Shown here: one piece after another, positions 56,512-64,000 of the stretch
How positions within the stretch are numbered: the first letter of the stretch is position 1
Layout: every line of letters starts with the position of its first letter
Assembly: GCF_005518135.1 (NCBI RefSeq)
Contig: NZ_SULI01000003.1
Coordinates: 1 to 64,000 of the forward strand
DNA: 64,000 bases
Direction of reading: 5' to 3'
DNA from: Shimia litoralis
Lineage (GTDB): Bacteria > Pseudomonadota > Alphaproteobacteria > Rhodobacterales > Rhodobacteraceae
Translations under genes and position numbers: made by a program
Notes under the pieces: generated by a model
The model's database searches: none
What the model was told of the DNA's origin: nothing
The model's input: only the letters and a program-made list of their open reading frames with translations

Positions 56512-57728
56512 TAGCGGTCAATCTCTCCAAAAACGACATCCATCGTGCCGATGATTGCGGCCACATCTGCGAGCTGGTGCCCGCCGGCCACGTGATCCAT
56601 AGCTTGCAGGTGCAAGAAGCCAGGAGCGCGAATTTTACTGCGATATGGTTTGTTCGATCCGTCAGCGACCAGATACACGCCAAACTCACCCTTGGGGGCC
56701 TCGACCGCGGCATAAACTTCGCCAGCAGGCACGTGGAACCCTTCAGTGTACAATTTGAAGTGATGGATCAAAGATTCCATCGACGTTTTCATATCGCTGC
56801 GTTTAGGAGGCGAAAGCTTCCCACGCGCCATAACGTCACCTGTTGCCTCGCGCAATTTCACGATGGCTTGCCGAATGATGCTTGTTGATTGACGCATCTC
56901 TTCCATGCGCACCAAATAGCGGTCATAACAATCGCCATTTTTGCCGACAGGAATTTGGAACTCAAATTCGTCATAGCACTCATAGGGTTGCGAACGGCGC
57001 AAATCCCAAGCCAGACCAGAGCCGCGCACCATCACACCCGAGAACCCATATTTCAGGATGTCATCTTCGGTCACGATGCCAATATCAGCATTGCGCTGTT
57101 TGAAAATCCGGTTTTCCGTCAGAAGTCCATCAATGTCGGCCATGATTGCTGGGAAATGCAGCGCCCATTCTTCGATATCGTCCAGCAACGCGTCAGGCAA
57201 ATCCTGATGTACGCCACCCGGGCGGAAATAGTTCGCGTGCAAACGGGCACCGCAGGCGCGCTCGTAAAAGATCATGAGCTTTTCACGCTCTTCAAATCCC
57301 CAGAGCGGTGGCGTCAACGCACCAACGTCCATCGCCTGTGTGGTCACGTTCAGCAAGTGGTTCAGAACGCGGCCAATTTCCGAGAACAACACGCGGATCA
57401 ACTGTCCGCGACGCGGAACTTCTACGCCGGTCAGCTTTTCAATGGCCAAGCACCAAGCGTGCTCTTGGTTCATCGGTGCGACATAATCTAGGCGGTCAAA
57501 ATACGGCAAGCTCTGCAGATAGGTGCGGCTTTCCATAAGTTTTTCAGTACCGCGATGCAGCAGCCCGATGTGTGGATCGCAACGTTCAACAATCTCGCCA
57601 TCCAACTCTAGCACCAGACGCAGAACGCCGTGCGCAGCAGGGTGCTGCGGGCCAAAGTTGATGTTGAAATTGCGAATTTTTTGTTCGCCGGTTTGGGCGT
57701 CTTCGAACCCTTTGGAGCCGTCCATCAT
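56511..57728 (-). CDS. nuoD: NADH-quinone oxidoreductase subunit D
   Basis: This subunit lines the quinone site with NuoB. The 405-residue protein has [13 protein letters not shown] near residue 25 (quinone-binding His) and [12 protein letters not shown] near residue 52. It is separate from NuoC, unlike E. coli NuoCD. Its ATG overlaps the nuoC stop (ATGA); a second ATG follows one codon later. Confidence 0.97.
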   Translation of the reverse strand: MMDGSKGFEDAQTGEQKIRNFNINFGPQHPAAHGVLRLVLELDGEIVERCDPHIGLLHRGTEKLMESRTYLQSLPYFDRLDYVAPMNQEHAWCLAIEKLTGVEVPRRGQLIRVLFSEIGRVLNHLLNVTTQAMDVGALTPPLWGFEEREKLMIFYERACGARLHANYFRPGGVHQDLPDALLDDIEEWALHFPAIMADIDGLLTENRIFKQRNADIGIVTEDDILKYGFSGVMVRGSGLAWDLRRSQPYECYDEFEFQIPVGKNGDCYDRYLVRMEEMRQSTSIIRQAIVKLREATGDVMARGKLSPPKRSDMKTSMESLIHHFKLYTEGFHVPAGEVYAAVEAPKGEFGVYLVADGSNKPYRSKIRAPGFLHLQAMDHVAGGHQLADVAAIIGTMDVVFGEIDR

Positions 57729-58330
57729 TTTGCCCCCTCTTTTTCGTCACCAGGAAGGATATATTCAGCCCCTTCCCACGGAGACATAAAGTCAAATTGG
57801 CGGTACTCTTGCACCAGCGACACAGGTTCGTACACCACGCGCTTTTCAGCTTCGTCATAGCGCACTTCGGTATAGCCCGTTGTCGGGAAATCCTTGCGAA
57901 GCGGATGCCCGCGGAACCCGTAATCTGTCAGAAGTCGACGCAAATCAGGGTGATCGCTAAAGAGAATACCGAACATGTCGAAAGCTTCGCGTTCGAACCA
58001 GTTGGCCGAAGGGTGCACAGCCACAATCGACTGAACCGCTTCGGTTTCACGGATCGCCACGCGCAAACGAATGCGGTGGTTCTGATACATCGACAACAAG
58101 TGGTACACGACGTCAAAGCGACGCGCACGATCTGGATAATCAACAGCCGTGATATCCACCAGCGAAGAGAACTTGCAGGTCGGATCAGTTTTGAGAAACT
58201 CGATGAACGCGGCAATCCCAGAGGGTGCTACGTCAACGTTCAACTCTCCAAAACTTACGTCCCATCCAAGCACGCAGTCCGGGCGCTTCATTTCGATATG
58301 AACGCCCAATTCATTCAGTGCATCACTCAT
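57725..58330 (-). CDS. nuoC: NADH-quinone oxidoreductase subunit C
   Basis: The 201-residue peripheral-arm subunit has D-I-T-A-V-D-Y-P near residue 60, F-D-V-V-Y-H-L-L-S and the signature [18 protein letters not shown] near residue 112, then [10 protein letters not shown]. The start overlaps the nuoB stop by four bases. Confidence 0.97.
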   Translation of the reverse strand: MSDALNELGVHIEMKRPDCVLGWDVSFGELNVDVAPSGIAAFIEFLKTDPTCKFSSLVDITAVDYPDRARRFDVVYHLLSMYQNHRIRLRVAIRETEAVQSIVAVHPSANWFEREAFDMFGILFSDHPDLRRLLTDYGFRGHPLRKDFPTTGYTEVRYDEAEKRVVYEPVSLVQEYRQFDFMSPWEGAEYILPGDEKEGAK

Positions 58331-58860
58331 CGTTCGATCGTCCCTGTGCGGCGAATTTTGCGTTGCAATTGCATGATGCCATACACCAATGCCTCGGCAG
58401 TGGGTGGGCATCCCGGCACATAGATATCAACTGGCACAATGCGGTCACAGCCACGTACAACGCTGTACGAATAGTGATAATACCCGCCACCGTTGGCACA
58501 GCTTCCCATGGAGATCACATACCGGGGTTCCGGCATCTGATCGTACACCTTGCGAAGTGCAGGCGCCATTTTATTGGTCAGCGTGCCCGCAACGATCATC
58601 ACATCCGATTGACGTGGGGATGCGCGGGGTGCAACACCAAAACGCTCAAGGTCATACCGCGGCATCGAAGCGTGCATCATTTCAACGGCACAGCAAGCCA
58701 GACCAAAAGTCATCCAGTGCAAAGACCCAGTCCGCGCCCAGTTCACCAAATCTTCGGTGGACGTCAGCAGAAAGCCCTTGTCCTGCAACTCTCGGTTCAG
58801 AACCTGAGTAGAGACCTCTTTATCAATGCCAGCGGTGTTGGCTCCAGTCATCACTCCCAT
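58327..58860 (-). CDS. nuoB: NADH-quinone oxidoreductase subunit B
   Basis: This subunit carries cluster N2, the last before quinone. The 177-residue protein has [19 protein letters not shown] and P-G-C-P-P-T-A, giving the four cysteine ligands. ATG at 58860 has AAGGGGG six bases upstream. ATG at 58851, three codons later, is the alternative but has its GGGAG too close. It overlaps the end of nuoA by ten bases. Confidence 0.96.
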   Translation of the reverse strand: MGVMTGANTAGIDKEVSTQVLNRELQDKGFLLTSTEDLVNWARTGSLHWMTFGLACCAVEMMHASMPRYDLERFGVAPRASPRQSDVMIVAGTLTNKMAPALRKVYDQMPEPRYVISMGSCANGGGYYHYSYSVVRGCDRIVPVDIYVPGCPPTAEALVYGIMQLQRKIRRTGTIER

Positions 58861-59216
58861 TCCAGAGCCCCCTTCTTCCACTCATAGGCAAAGCCAATGG
58901 TCAAAACGCCCAGAAATACGATCATCGACCAGAACCCGACCAAGCTCATGTCCTTGAGCGCAACAGCCCAAGGGAACAGGAAGGCAATTTCCAAGTCAAA
59001 GATGATGAAAAGAATCGCGACCAGATAAAACCGGACGTCAAATTTCATCCGCGCGTCGTCAAAGGCATTGAAACCGCACTCGTAAGCACTCACCTTCTCA
59101 GGATCAGGATTGCTAACGGCAAGAACGACGGCAGCAAGGATAAGAACAAGGCCAAGCGCTACGGCAACGGCCAGAAAGACCAGAATGGGAAGGTATTCCC
59201 TCAGCATCTCTTCCAC
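58851..59216 (-). CDS. nuoA: NADH-quinone oxidoreductase subunit A, GTG start
   Basis: The 121-residue membrane subunit has three helices and Y-E-C-G-F-N-A-F near residue 50 (the conserved Cys of the mobile loop) with [14 protein letters not shown]. The GTG at 59216 is chosen because AGGAG lies seven bases ahead; the ATG at 59207 is 16 bases away from it. It opens the nuo operon. Confidence 0.95.
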   Translation of the reverse strand: MEEMLREYLPILVFLAVAVALGLVLILAAVVLAVSNPDPEKVSAYECGFNAFDDARMKFDVRFYLVAILFIIFDLEIAFLFPWAVALKDMSLVGFWSMIVFLGVLTIGFAYEWKKGALEWE

Positions 59217-59549
59217 GGGGTGGCTCCTTTCATGCACATCGAAATTGTGCAGTCAGATGGCTGTATTAATTAGATGCGGTTTACCCCCGCCCCTTGTCAG
59301 GGTCAACCGAGCCATTACACATTCTCTTTTTTGAAGTTGTTTGAAATTTCCTTGGTATACACATGTATGCAGAACAATACGGCGAGGATACGTCAATTCG
59401 TCAGCCCTCTGTTTCACCTGTGTTTTATAGGTTTCCACAGGTATTGTGCCAACATCGGTAGGCTTCAGAAAACATCGTATTTTGAATATATCTTTGAAAG
59501 GTACCGTTTAAGGCGCGCGTAATTTCAAGAACTTGGGACAGTTTGTCCT
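59217..59549 (-). promoter_or_regulatory. upstream region of the nuo operon
   Basis: A sigma70-like pair, TTGACC (59306-59301) and TAAACC (59283-59278) with a 17-base spacer, would start transcription near 59271, giving a leader of about 55 bases. Further out, GTATACA and TGTATGC (59355-59370) form a near-perfect inverted repeat with two bases between, a possible operator. No gene or FNR-type site is seen in the gap. Confidence 0.4.
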
Positions 59550-59550
59550 A

Positions 59551-59590
59551 ATAAAAAACACCGCAACAGCCCACAGGGGCGGTTGCGGTG
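59551..59590 (-). terminator. terminator of the leucine-degradation operon
   Basis: CACCGCAAC / GTTGCGGTG (9 bp, 14-base loop) is followed on the minus strand by TGTTTTTTAT. It lies 66 bases after the stop of the enoyl-CoA hydratase gene. Confidence 0.85.
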
Positions 59591-59656
59591 AAATCTTATC
59601 GTCGTTCGACTAACAGAGTCGCACGACGATCATGTGACATGATGGTACGCGCGCAA

Positions 59657-60436
59657 TCAGGCCCAGCTTGGCTTGCGCTTGTCAAAAAAGGCACCGATCC
59701 CTTCCTCAGCTTCGTCGCTTTCCCAGCGGCTCACCAAGGCTTGAATGGTCATGTCGATGATCTCGTCATCAATTTTTGGGCCCAAAGCCCGCGTCAAGGC
59801 TTTGGCAGAGGCCACCGCCCCGGGAGCAACCGACAGATACGGCAACACTTCGGCCTCTACCGCTGCGTCCAGATCATTGCTCGGTACGATTCTTGCCAAC
59901 AGTCCCAAGGTCACAGCCTCGGGGGCCTTGAACAGACGCGCCGACATAAAGACACGCCGCGCCATGGCCTCGCCCATGCGTGACAAGACATATGGGCCGA
60001 TGGTTGCAGGAATAAGCCCCAAACGTGTTTCAGTAAGCCCCATGGTCAAATGGTCGGCGCCGACAGCCACGTCACACACGCTGGCCATGCCGACACCGCC
60101 GCCAAATGCATTGCCTTGCACGCGCCCGATCAACGGTTTGGGCAGCGTGTTCAGCGCCTGAAGCATCTCGGCGAGCTTGCGAGCTTCTTTACCGCGCGTC
60201 TCTGGGTCCATGTCACGTTGTGCACGCATCCACCCCAGATCACCTCCGGCACAAAAACTCTTGCCTTCGCCCGTCAAAATGACGACCCGCACGCTATCGT
60301 CTTGCCCCAACTGCAGGGCAGCGGACGTAAGTTCTTCAAGCATTTTCCCAGACATTGCATTGTGCTTTTCTGGTCGGTTCAACGTCAGCGTGGCAACACC
60401 ACGTGCATCCGTTTCAATGGTAATCGTCTCAAACAT
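59657..60436 (-). CDS. liuC: enoyl-CoA hydratase/isomerase, probably methylglutaconyl-CoA hydratase
   Basis: The 259-residue crotonase-fold protein has L-N-R-P-E-K-H-N-A-M near residue 18, the first oxyanion segment F-C-A-G-G-D-L-G-W-M near residue 61 and G-G-G-V-G-M-A-S-V-C-D-V-A near residue 112, with E-T-R-L-G-L-I-P-A-T-I-G. Its place after HMG-CoA lyase and the carboxylase suggests hydration of 3-methylglutaconyl-CoA in leucine breakdown; sequence alone would allow other short enoyl-CoAs. Start overlaps the HMG-CoA lyase stop by one base. Confidence 0.82.
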   Translation of the reverse strand: MFETITIETDARGVATLTLNRPEKHNAMSGKMLEELTSAALQLGQDDSVRVVILTGEGKSFCAGGDLGWMRAQRDMDPETRGKEARKLAEMLQALNTLPKPLIGRVQGNAFGGGVGMASVCDVAVGADHLTMGLTETRLGLIPATIGPYVLSRMGEAMARRVFMSARLFKAPEAVTLGLLARIVPSNDLDAAVEAEVLPYLSVAPGAVASAKALTRALGPKIDDEIIDMTIQALVSRWESDEAEEGIGAFFDKRKPSWA

Positions 60437-61293
60437 CAGTTGCCCTCTCGCATCCGGCGCGCCATGGCCGCCGCTTCTTCTAGAACGTCATTATTCAAAC
60501 CAGTGTCATAGCCCAGCTTGGTCAGGCGTGCGTGCACAGACTCTGTGGCGACATTCCCGGCTGCACCCGGGGCATAAGGACAGCCCCCCAATCCCCCAAC
60601 AGCCGCGTCAAACACACGAACTCCCTGCGCCAAGGACGCCTCAATATTCACCAAAGCACGCCCAGCTGTGTCATGATAATGACCGGCGACCTGTGCGGCA
60701 GGGACAACCTGTAATACCGCTTCAAGCATGGCGCTAATCGCTTCTGGGGTGCCCTGCCCGATGGTGTCGCCCAATGAGATTTCATAACATCCCATATCCA
60801 GCAATGCCTTGGCAACTTTGGCGACCTGCGCCGGGGCTGTGGGGCCATCATAGGGACAATCCGCAACGCACGACACATAGCCCCGCACAGGGATCGACGC
60901 CAATTTGGCAGCCTCGACGACGGGGGCAAATCTCTCCAGACTTTCAGCAATGGTGGCATTGATATTTGCCTTGGAAAATCCCTCGGATGCAGACCCGAAA
61001 ATCGCGATCTCGTCAGCTTTGGCGGCTTGCGCCCCCTCAAAGCCCTTCATATTCGGGGTCAGGGCTGCGTAAGACACCCCCTTTGCGCGGGTGATGCCAG
61101 CCAAGACATCCGCGCTGTCGGCCATTTGCGGCACCCATTTCGGGCTGACAAAACTGGCGACTTCAATGCGGCGAAACCCTGCACGACTCAGACAATCGAC
61201 AAGCGCAATTTTGTCTGCAGTTGGGATTTGCCGCTTTTCATTTTGCAGACCATCCCGCGGCCCCATTTCAAATATTTCAACAGTTTCAGACAT
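60436..61293 (-). CDS. mvaB: hydroxymethylglutaryl-CoA lyase
   Basis: It cleaves HMG-CoA into acetyl-CoA and acetoacetate, the end of leucine degradation. The 285-residue TIM-barrel protein has E-M-G-P-R-D-G-L-Q-N-E near residue 9 (metal and base), A-G-H-Y-H-D-T, and G-G-L-G-G-C-P-Y-A-P-G-A-A-G-N near residue 232 with the catalytic Cys. The ATG at 61293 (GAGG upstream) overlaps the end of the GST gene by eight bases. Confidence 0.95.
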   Translation of the reverse strand: MSETVEIFEMGPRDGLQNEKRQIPTADKIALVDCLSRAGFRRIEVASFVSPKWVPQMADSADVLAGITRAKGVSYAALTPNMKGFEGAQAAKADEIAIFGSASEGFSKANINATIAESLERFAPVVEAAKLASIPVRGYVSCVADCPYDGPTAPAQVAKVAKALLDMGCYEISLGDTIGQGTPEAISAMLEAVLQVVPAAQVAGHYHDTAGRALVNIEASLAQGVRVFDAAVGGLGGCPYAPGAAGNVATESVHARLTKLGYDTGLNNDVLEEAAAMARRMREGN

Positions 61294-61951
61294 TTGGAAC
61301 CTCGTAGAAGTCTTTTCTATAGATAAGCGTCGCATTTTCCGGCGGTTGCGCGGCGCGATAGGCAGCGCGCGCGGCAAGTCGTGCGGCATAGGCTGCGGCC
61401 ATGGGCATTTCGTCAAAGCGGACAAACCTGCGGGCAATGTCCACGCCGTATCCCACAGCACAATCCACCCCGCTAAAGCCCGACGCCATCACATAGTCGC
61501 GCCCGTCTGCGAGCTGCAGCTCGAGTCGGCCAAGCACTTTGTGCAAGCGCCGTGCCTCAAGAGACATCTGTGTCGGCGAGCGCATATGCGCCTCGTACAA
61601 CACGATATGGGCCTGTGTCAGGTTCGCACAATGCTGCCCGATAGTTTCCGCATAATGCAGCCAGTCAAGCCAGGCCATGCGCTCGGGATCGCCCGCAGGA
61701 CGCCCAAGCGCCTTGTCCGGGAAAAGCTCGCACAGGTATTCGATCATGGCGCCGCTTTCGCACATGACCTCTCCGTCAATTTCCAACGCAGGCACACGCG
61801 CCGCAGGATTGAGCGCAAGATACTCAGGCGATCGCAGGGACTTATCGAAGAAATTATGGACCTTCAGATCATACGCGATACCAAGCTCTTCCAGCAACCA
61901 CAGCACCCGCATCGAGCGGGCCTCGTGAGCGTGATGCAAAGTGATTTTCAT
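61286..61951 (-). CDS. glutathione S-transferase family protein (second copy)
   Basis: The 221-residue protein has the GST N-terminal domain (S-M-R-V-L-W-L-L-E-E near residue 14, R-V-P-A-L-E-I-D-G, C-E-S-G-A-M-I-E-Y-L near residue 65) and the helical C-terminal domain. It sits in the leucine-degradation operon between another GST and HMG-CoA lyase. The ATG at 61951 has AGGGGG ahead; a GTG two codons earlier is in frame. Substrate unknown. Confidence 0.88.
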   Translation of the reverse strand: MKITLHHAHEARSMRVLWLLEELGIAYDLKVHNFFDKSLRSPEYLALNPAARVPALEIDGEVMCESGAMIEYLCELFPDKALGRPAGDPERMAWLDWLHYAETIGQHCANLTQAHIVLYEAHMRSPTQMSLEARRLHKVLGRLELQLADGRDYVMASGFSGVDCAVGYGVDIARRFVRFDEMPMAAAYAARLAARAAYRAAQPPENATLIYRKDFYEVPNV

Positions 61952-61960
61952 AGCCACCCC

Positions 61961-62620
61961 CTAAGCTTGTGGCACATCGTAAAAGTCTTTCTTGTAAAAC
62001 TCCTGAGGGCCGTCCAGTTCCCGCGCATCCTGATAGGCCTTGCGCGCTTTGATGCGCTCGATATAGGCCAAAACATTCGGGAAACCGTCCATTTTGACAT
62101 AATACGGCGCCGAAAACAGGTTGAAACCCATCATGGTATCCGCCGCACTAAACCCCGATGGCAGCAACCAATCGCGATCTGCTAGGGTTCGGTCCATGGC
62201 CTTGAGCGTGGCCGCAAGGCGCGCCGCTTCCAGCTTCAGCACGACAGGGGCGGCCGGAGTTGGATCGCCCATAAACAAATGCTGCATATTGAGCGATGCC
62301 AGAATGGACGCTTGGGTTTCTGCAAACCCAAGCCATTCCAGATAGGCCACTCGCTCTGGGTCGCCCGGCAAACGCCCCAACCCCAAGTCGGGCCGTGTTT
62401 CCGTCAGATATTCGACAATGGCGCCACTTTCATAAATCGTGGTGCCATCAATCTCGAGTGCAGGCACGCGCCCTACTGGCGAAATCGCCTTGAAATTGGC
62501 CGCGCGCAAAGACCCATCAGTGATCGAATACTGCTTAAGCTCGCACGTCAGCCCCATTTCCTCGAGCAGCCACAAAATGCGAAATGACCGAGAAAACGGG
62601 ATATGGTGCAGCGTGATCAT
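61961..62620 (-). CDS. glutathione S-transferase family protein (first copy)
   Basis: The 219-residue protein has S-R-S-F-R-I-L-W-L-L-E-E near residue 9, G-R-V-P-A-L-E-I-D-G, Y-E-S-G-A-I-V-E-Y-L-T-E near residue 65 and a helical C-terminal half. It is clearly a paralogue of the next gene (both end with K-D-F-Y). Its ATG overlaps the stop of the carboxylase gene (ATGA), so it is coupled to leucine catabolism genes. Confidence 0.88.
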   Translation of the reverse strand: MITLHHIPFSRSFRILWLLEEMGLTCELKQYSITDGSLRAANFKAISPVGRVPALEIDGTTIYESGAIVEYLTETRPDLGLGRLPGDPERVAYLEWLGFAETQASILASLNMQHLFMGDPTPAAPVVLKLEAARLAATLKAMDRTLADRDWLLPSGFSAADTMMGFNLFSAPYYVKMDGFPNVLAYIERIKARKAYQDARELDGPQEFYKKDFYDVPQA

Positions 62621-64000
62621 GCAGCGTCCTCTTGGTCTTCTTCGACCAGTTGGATCAAGGCAGCACCATCTTGGACTTGATCACCCGCAGATGCGAACAC
62701 TTCGGCGACAACGCCGTCACGCGCGGCCAACAACGAATGCTCCATCTTCATGGCTTCCAAGATCGCCAATCGATCACCTTCTTTGACCTCTTGTCCTGCT
62801 GTCGCAAAGACGGCCTTGACCAGTCCGGGCATCGGCGCGGAAATCACGTTTCCAGCTTCGGCCCCGGCGGCTTCACGCGCCAGCGGGTCAATGATTGCGA
62901 ACTCTAGCCCATATTGGGTGTACAAAGTCACTGCCGACGGAGTTTTGGAAACAGGTGCCGCACGATCGCCATCCAGATGCCAGCCACCACCGATTTTTTC
63001 GGCTTGAACCTCAGCACCATCCAAAGAAACCAGTGCCTTGTTTGACCCCTGCATCAAAACCTTGGCGTCATATTGAACCTCATCCCGCATCAGCGACACA
63101 GACCGCTCCAAAGGCGCCCAAAGCGTAAACCCTGTGGTCTGGCCTTGCGCATCCCCATCCAAGTCCAGCGCCACCATAGCGGCCCAAGCAACTTGAGCCT
63201 GAGTCGGGGTCGGATCCGTCACAAGAGTATCAATATCGCGTGCGATCAATCCTGTATCGACCTCGCCGACAGAGAACCCTGCATGGTCACAAAGCGCCCC
63301 AAGGAAGGCAAGATTGGTGACCGTACCCCCGACCTGACACGTGTCCAATGCTGTGCGCATCCGCGACAACGCCACGGCGCGCGTTGGGCCATGTGTGATC
63401 ACCTTGGCGATCATGGGATCATAGAACGGGCTGATGGTATCCCCCGCGCGGACCCCCGAGTCCGAGCGCGCGCCGTCTGGGAATTGCAAATGCGATAGCG
63501 TCCCAGTGGCAGGCAAGAACCCTTTGGGCACATCCTCGGCATACAGACGTACCTCAAAGCTGTGTCCCTGAATCGTGAGGTCATCCTGTTGCGAAGGCAG
63601 GCTCTCGCCAGCAGCAACACGCAACTGCCATTCTACCAGATCCACACCCGTGATCGCCTCCGTCACAGGGTGCTCTACCTGCAAGCGGGTGTTCATTTCC
63701 ATGAACCAAAATCCATCTGTGCGAAGCCCGTCTGATCCATCCACGATAAATTCAACGGTCCCAGCGCCTTTATACCCGATCGCTTCGGCGGCCCGTACCG
63801 CTGCATTGCCCATCGCGGCACGCACGTCTTCGGTCATACCCGGTGCCGGGGCTTCTTCGATCACCTTCTGGTGACGGCGCTGCAACGAACAATCGCGCTC
63901 GAACAGATGTACCGCATGTGTGCCATCGCCAAAAACTTGCACTTCGATATGGCGCGGATGCTGTACAAATTTTTCGATCAACACATCTGCATTGCCAAAG
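62617..64000 (-). CDS. mccA: methylcrotonyl-CoA (acyl-CoA) carboxylase biotin-containing alpha subunit, cut by window end
   Basis: The visible 460 residues are the C-terminal part; the biotin carboxylase start lies beyond 64000. Seen are the carboxylase motifs R-D-C-S-L-Q-R-R-H-Q-K-V-I-E-E-A-P-A near the left edge, F-M-E-M-N-T-R-L-Q-V-E-H-P-V-T-E, and the C-terminal biotinyl domain with E-A-M-K-M-E-H. It fixes CO2 on biotin for the partner beta subunit. The neighbouring HMG-CoA lyase and hydratase point to 3-methylcrotonyl-CoA as substrate; propionyl-CoA or acetyl-CoA carboxylase is less likely. It overlaps the first GST gene. Confidence 0.9.
   Translation of the reverse strand, partial: FGNADVLIEKFVQHPRHIEVQVFGDGTHAVHLFERDCSLQRRHQKVIEEAPAPGMTEDVRAAMGNAAVRAAEAIGYKGAGTVEFIVDGSDGLRTDGFWFMEMNTRLQVEHPVTEAITGVDLVEWQLRVAAGESLPSQQDDLTIQGHSFEVRLYAEDVPKGFLPATGTLSHLQFPDGARSDSGVRAGDTISPFYDPMIAKVITHGPTRAVALSRMRTALDTCQVGGTVTNLAFLGALCDHAGFSVGEVDTGLIARDIDTLVTDPTPTQAQVAWAAMVALDLDGDAQGQTTGFTLWAPLERSVSLMRDEVQYDAKVLMQGSNKALVSLDGAEVQAEKIGGGWHLDGDRAAPVSKTPSAVTLYTQYGLEFAIIDPLAREAAGAEAGNVISAPMPGLVKAVFATAGQEVKEGDRLAILEAMKMEHSLLAARDGVVAEVFASAGDQVQDGAALIQLVEEDQEDAA

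Noticed and set aside
59355-59370. GTATACA-CA-TGTATGC as a quorum-sensing (lux-type) box
   Set aside because: It is a palindrome but does not match a defined lux box consensus, and nothing nearby is quorum-related; kept only as an unnamed repeat.
1-64000. CRISPR arrays, tRNA or rRNA genes, prophage or insertion sequences
   Set aside because: No regular spaced repeats, no cloverleaf with a CCA end, no rRNA-like sequence and no transposase or phage protein was recognised in any frame.

Overview
The window is chromosomal DNA from an alphaproteobacterium, most likely a marine member of the Rhodobacterales (Roseobacter group). The evidence is the gene families and their order. The Complex I operon contains small Rhodobacterales-type extra genes (DUF5333, DUF5337, lipoproteins). 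There are also a Hint-domain protein, an alphaproteobacterial tatABC block, and the pairs alr-mlaE-mlaF and surE-pcm-nlpD. Base composition is moderately GC-rich except in the first kilobase. I found no rRNA, tRNA, CRISPR array, prophage or intact insertion sequence. Most of the window is core metabolism, so the interest lies in regulatory sites, unusual start codons and family-specific accessory genes.

Layout. Positions 1-966 hold no gene I can defend. From 1,032 to 5,505 lie an Ala-rich repeat protein, infC (apparent ATA start), a methyltransferase, an orphan xdhC and a YeeE/YedE sulfur-transport pair preceded by a perfect FNR-type box. From 5,848 to 16,503 come a protein of unclear function, pyrC, pyrE, dnaB (with DnaA-box-like sites upstream), alr, mlaE, mlaF, a PqiA-like protein, radA, cvpA and an FkbM methyltransferase. 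From 16,610 to 29,686 there are a secreted DUF3604 protein, purF, small genes, a GST, an SDR, surE-pcm-nlpD, a DUF815 ATPase with tatC-tatB-tatA, a WYL/YafY-type regulator behind a 10-bp inverted repeat, and a secreted carbohydrate-binding-like protein. From 29,696 to 39,033 there are an orphan ABC ATPase, a DNA alkylation repair protein, an SDR, the Hint protein, prfC, a two-gene glycosyltransferase unit and rhlE.

From 59,216 down to 39,122 (minus strand) runs the 14-subunit nuo operon (nuoA-B-C-D-E-F-G-H-I-J-K-L-M-N), with five non-nuo genes inserted. A GAAA-loop terminator separates it from birA-coaX-rnj. From 64,000 down to 59,657 (minus strand) lies a leucine-degradation block: the 3-methylcrotonyl-CoA carboxylase biotin subunit (cut by the window end), two GSTs, HMG-CoA lyase and a methylglutaconyl-CoA hydratase-like enzyme.

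How the genes work together: pyrC/pyrE and purF serve nucleotide synthesis. alr, the Mla genes and the degenerate LytM-type lipoprotein serve the envelope. tatABC exports folded cofactor proteins. nuo couples NADH oxidation to quinone reduction, and the leucine pathway supplies acetyl-CoA and reductant. The YeeE/YedE pair is the only clearly oxygen-responsive unit seen, inferred from its FNR-type site.
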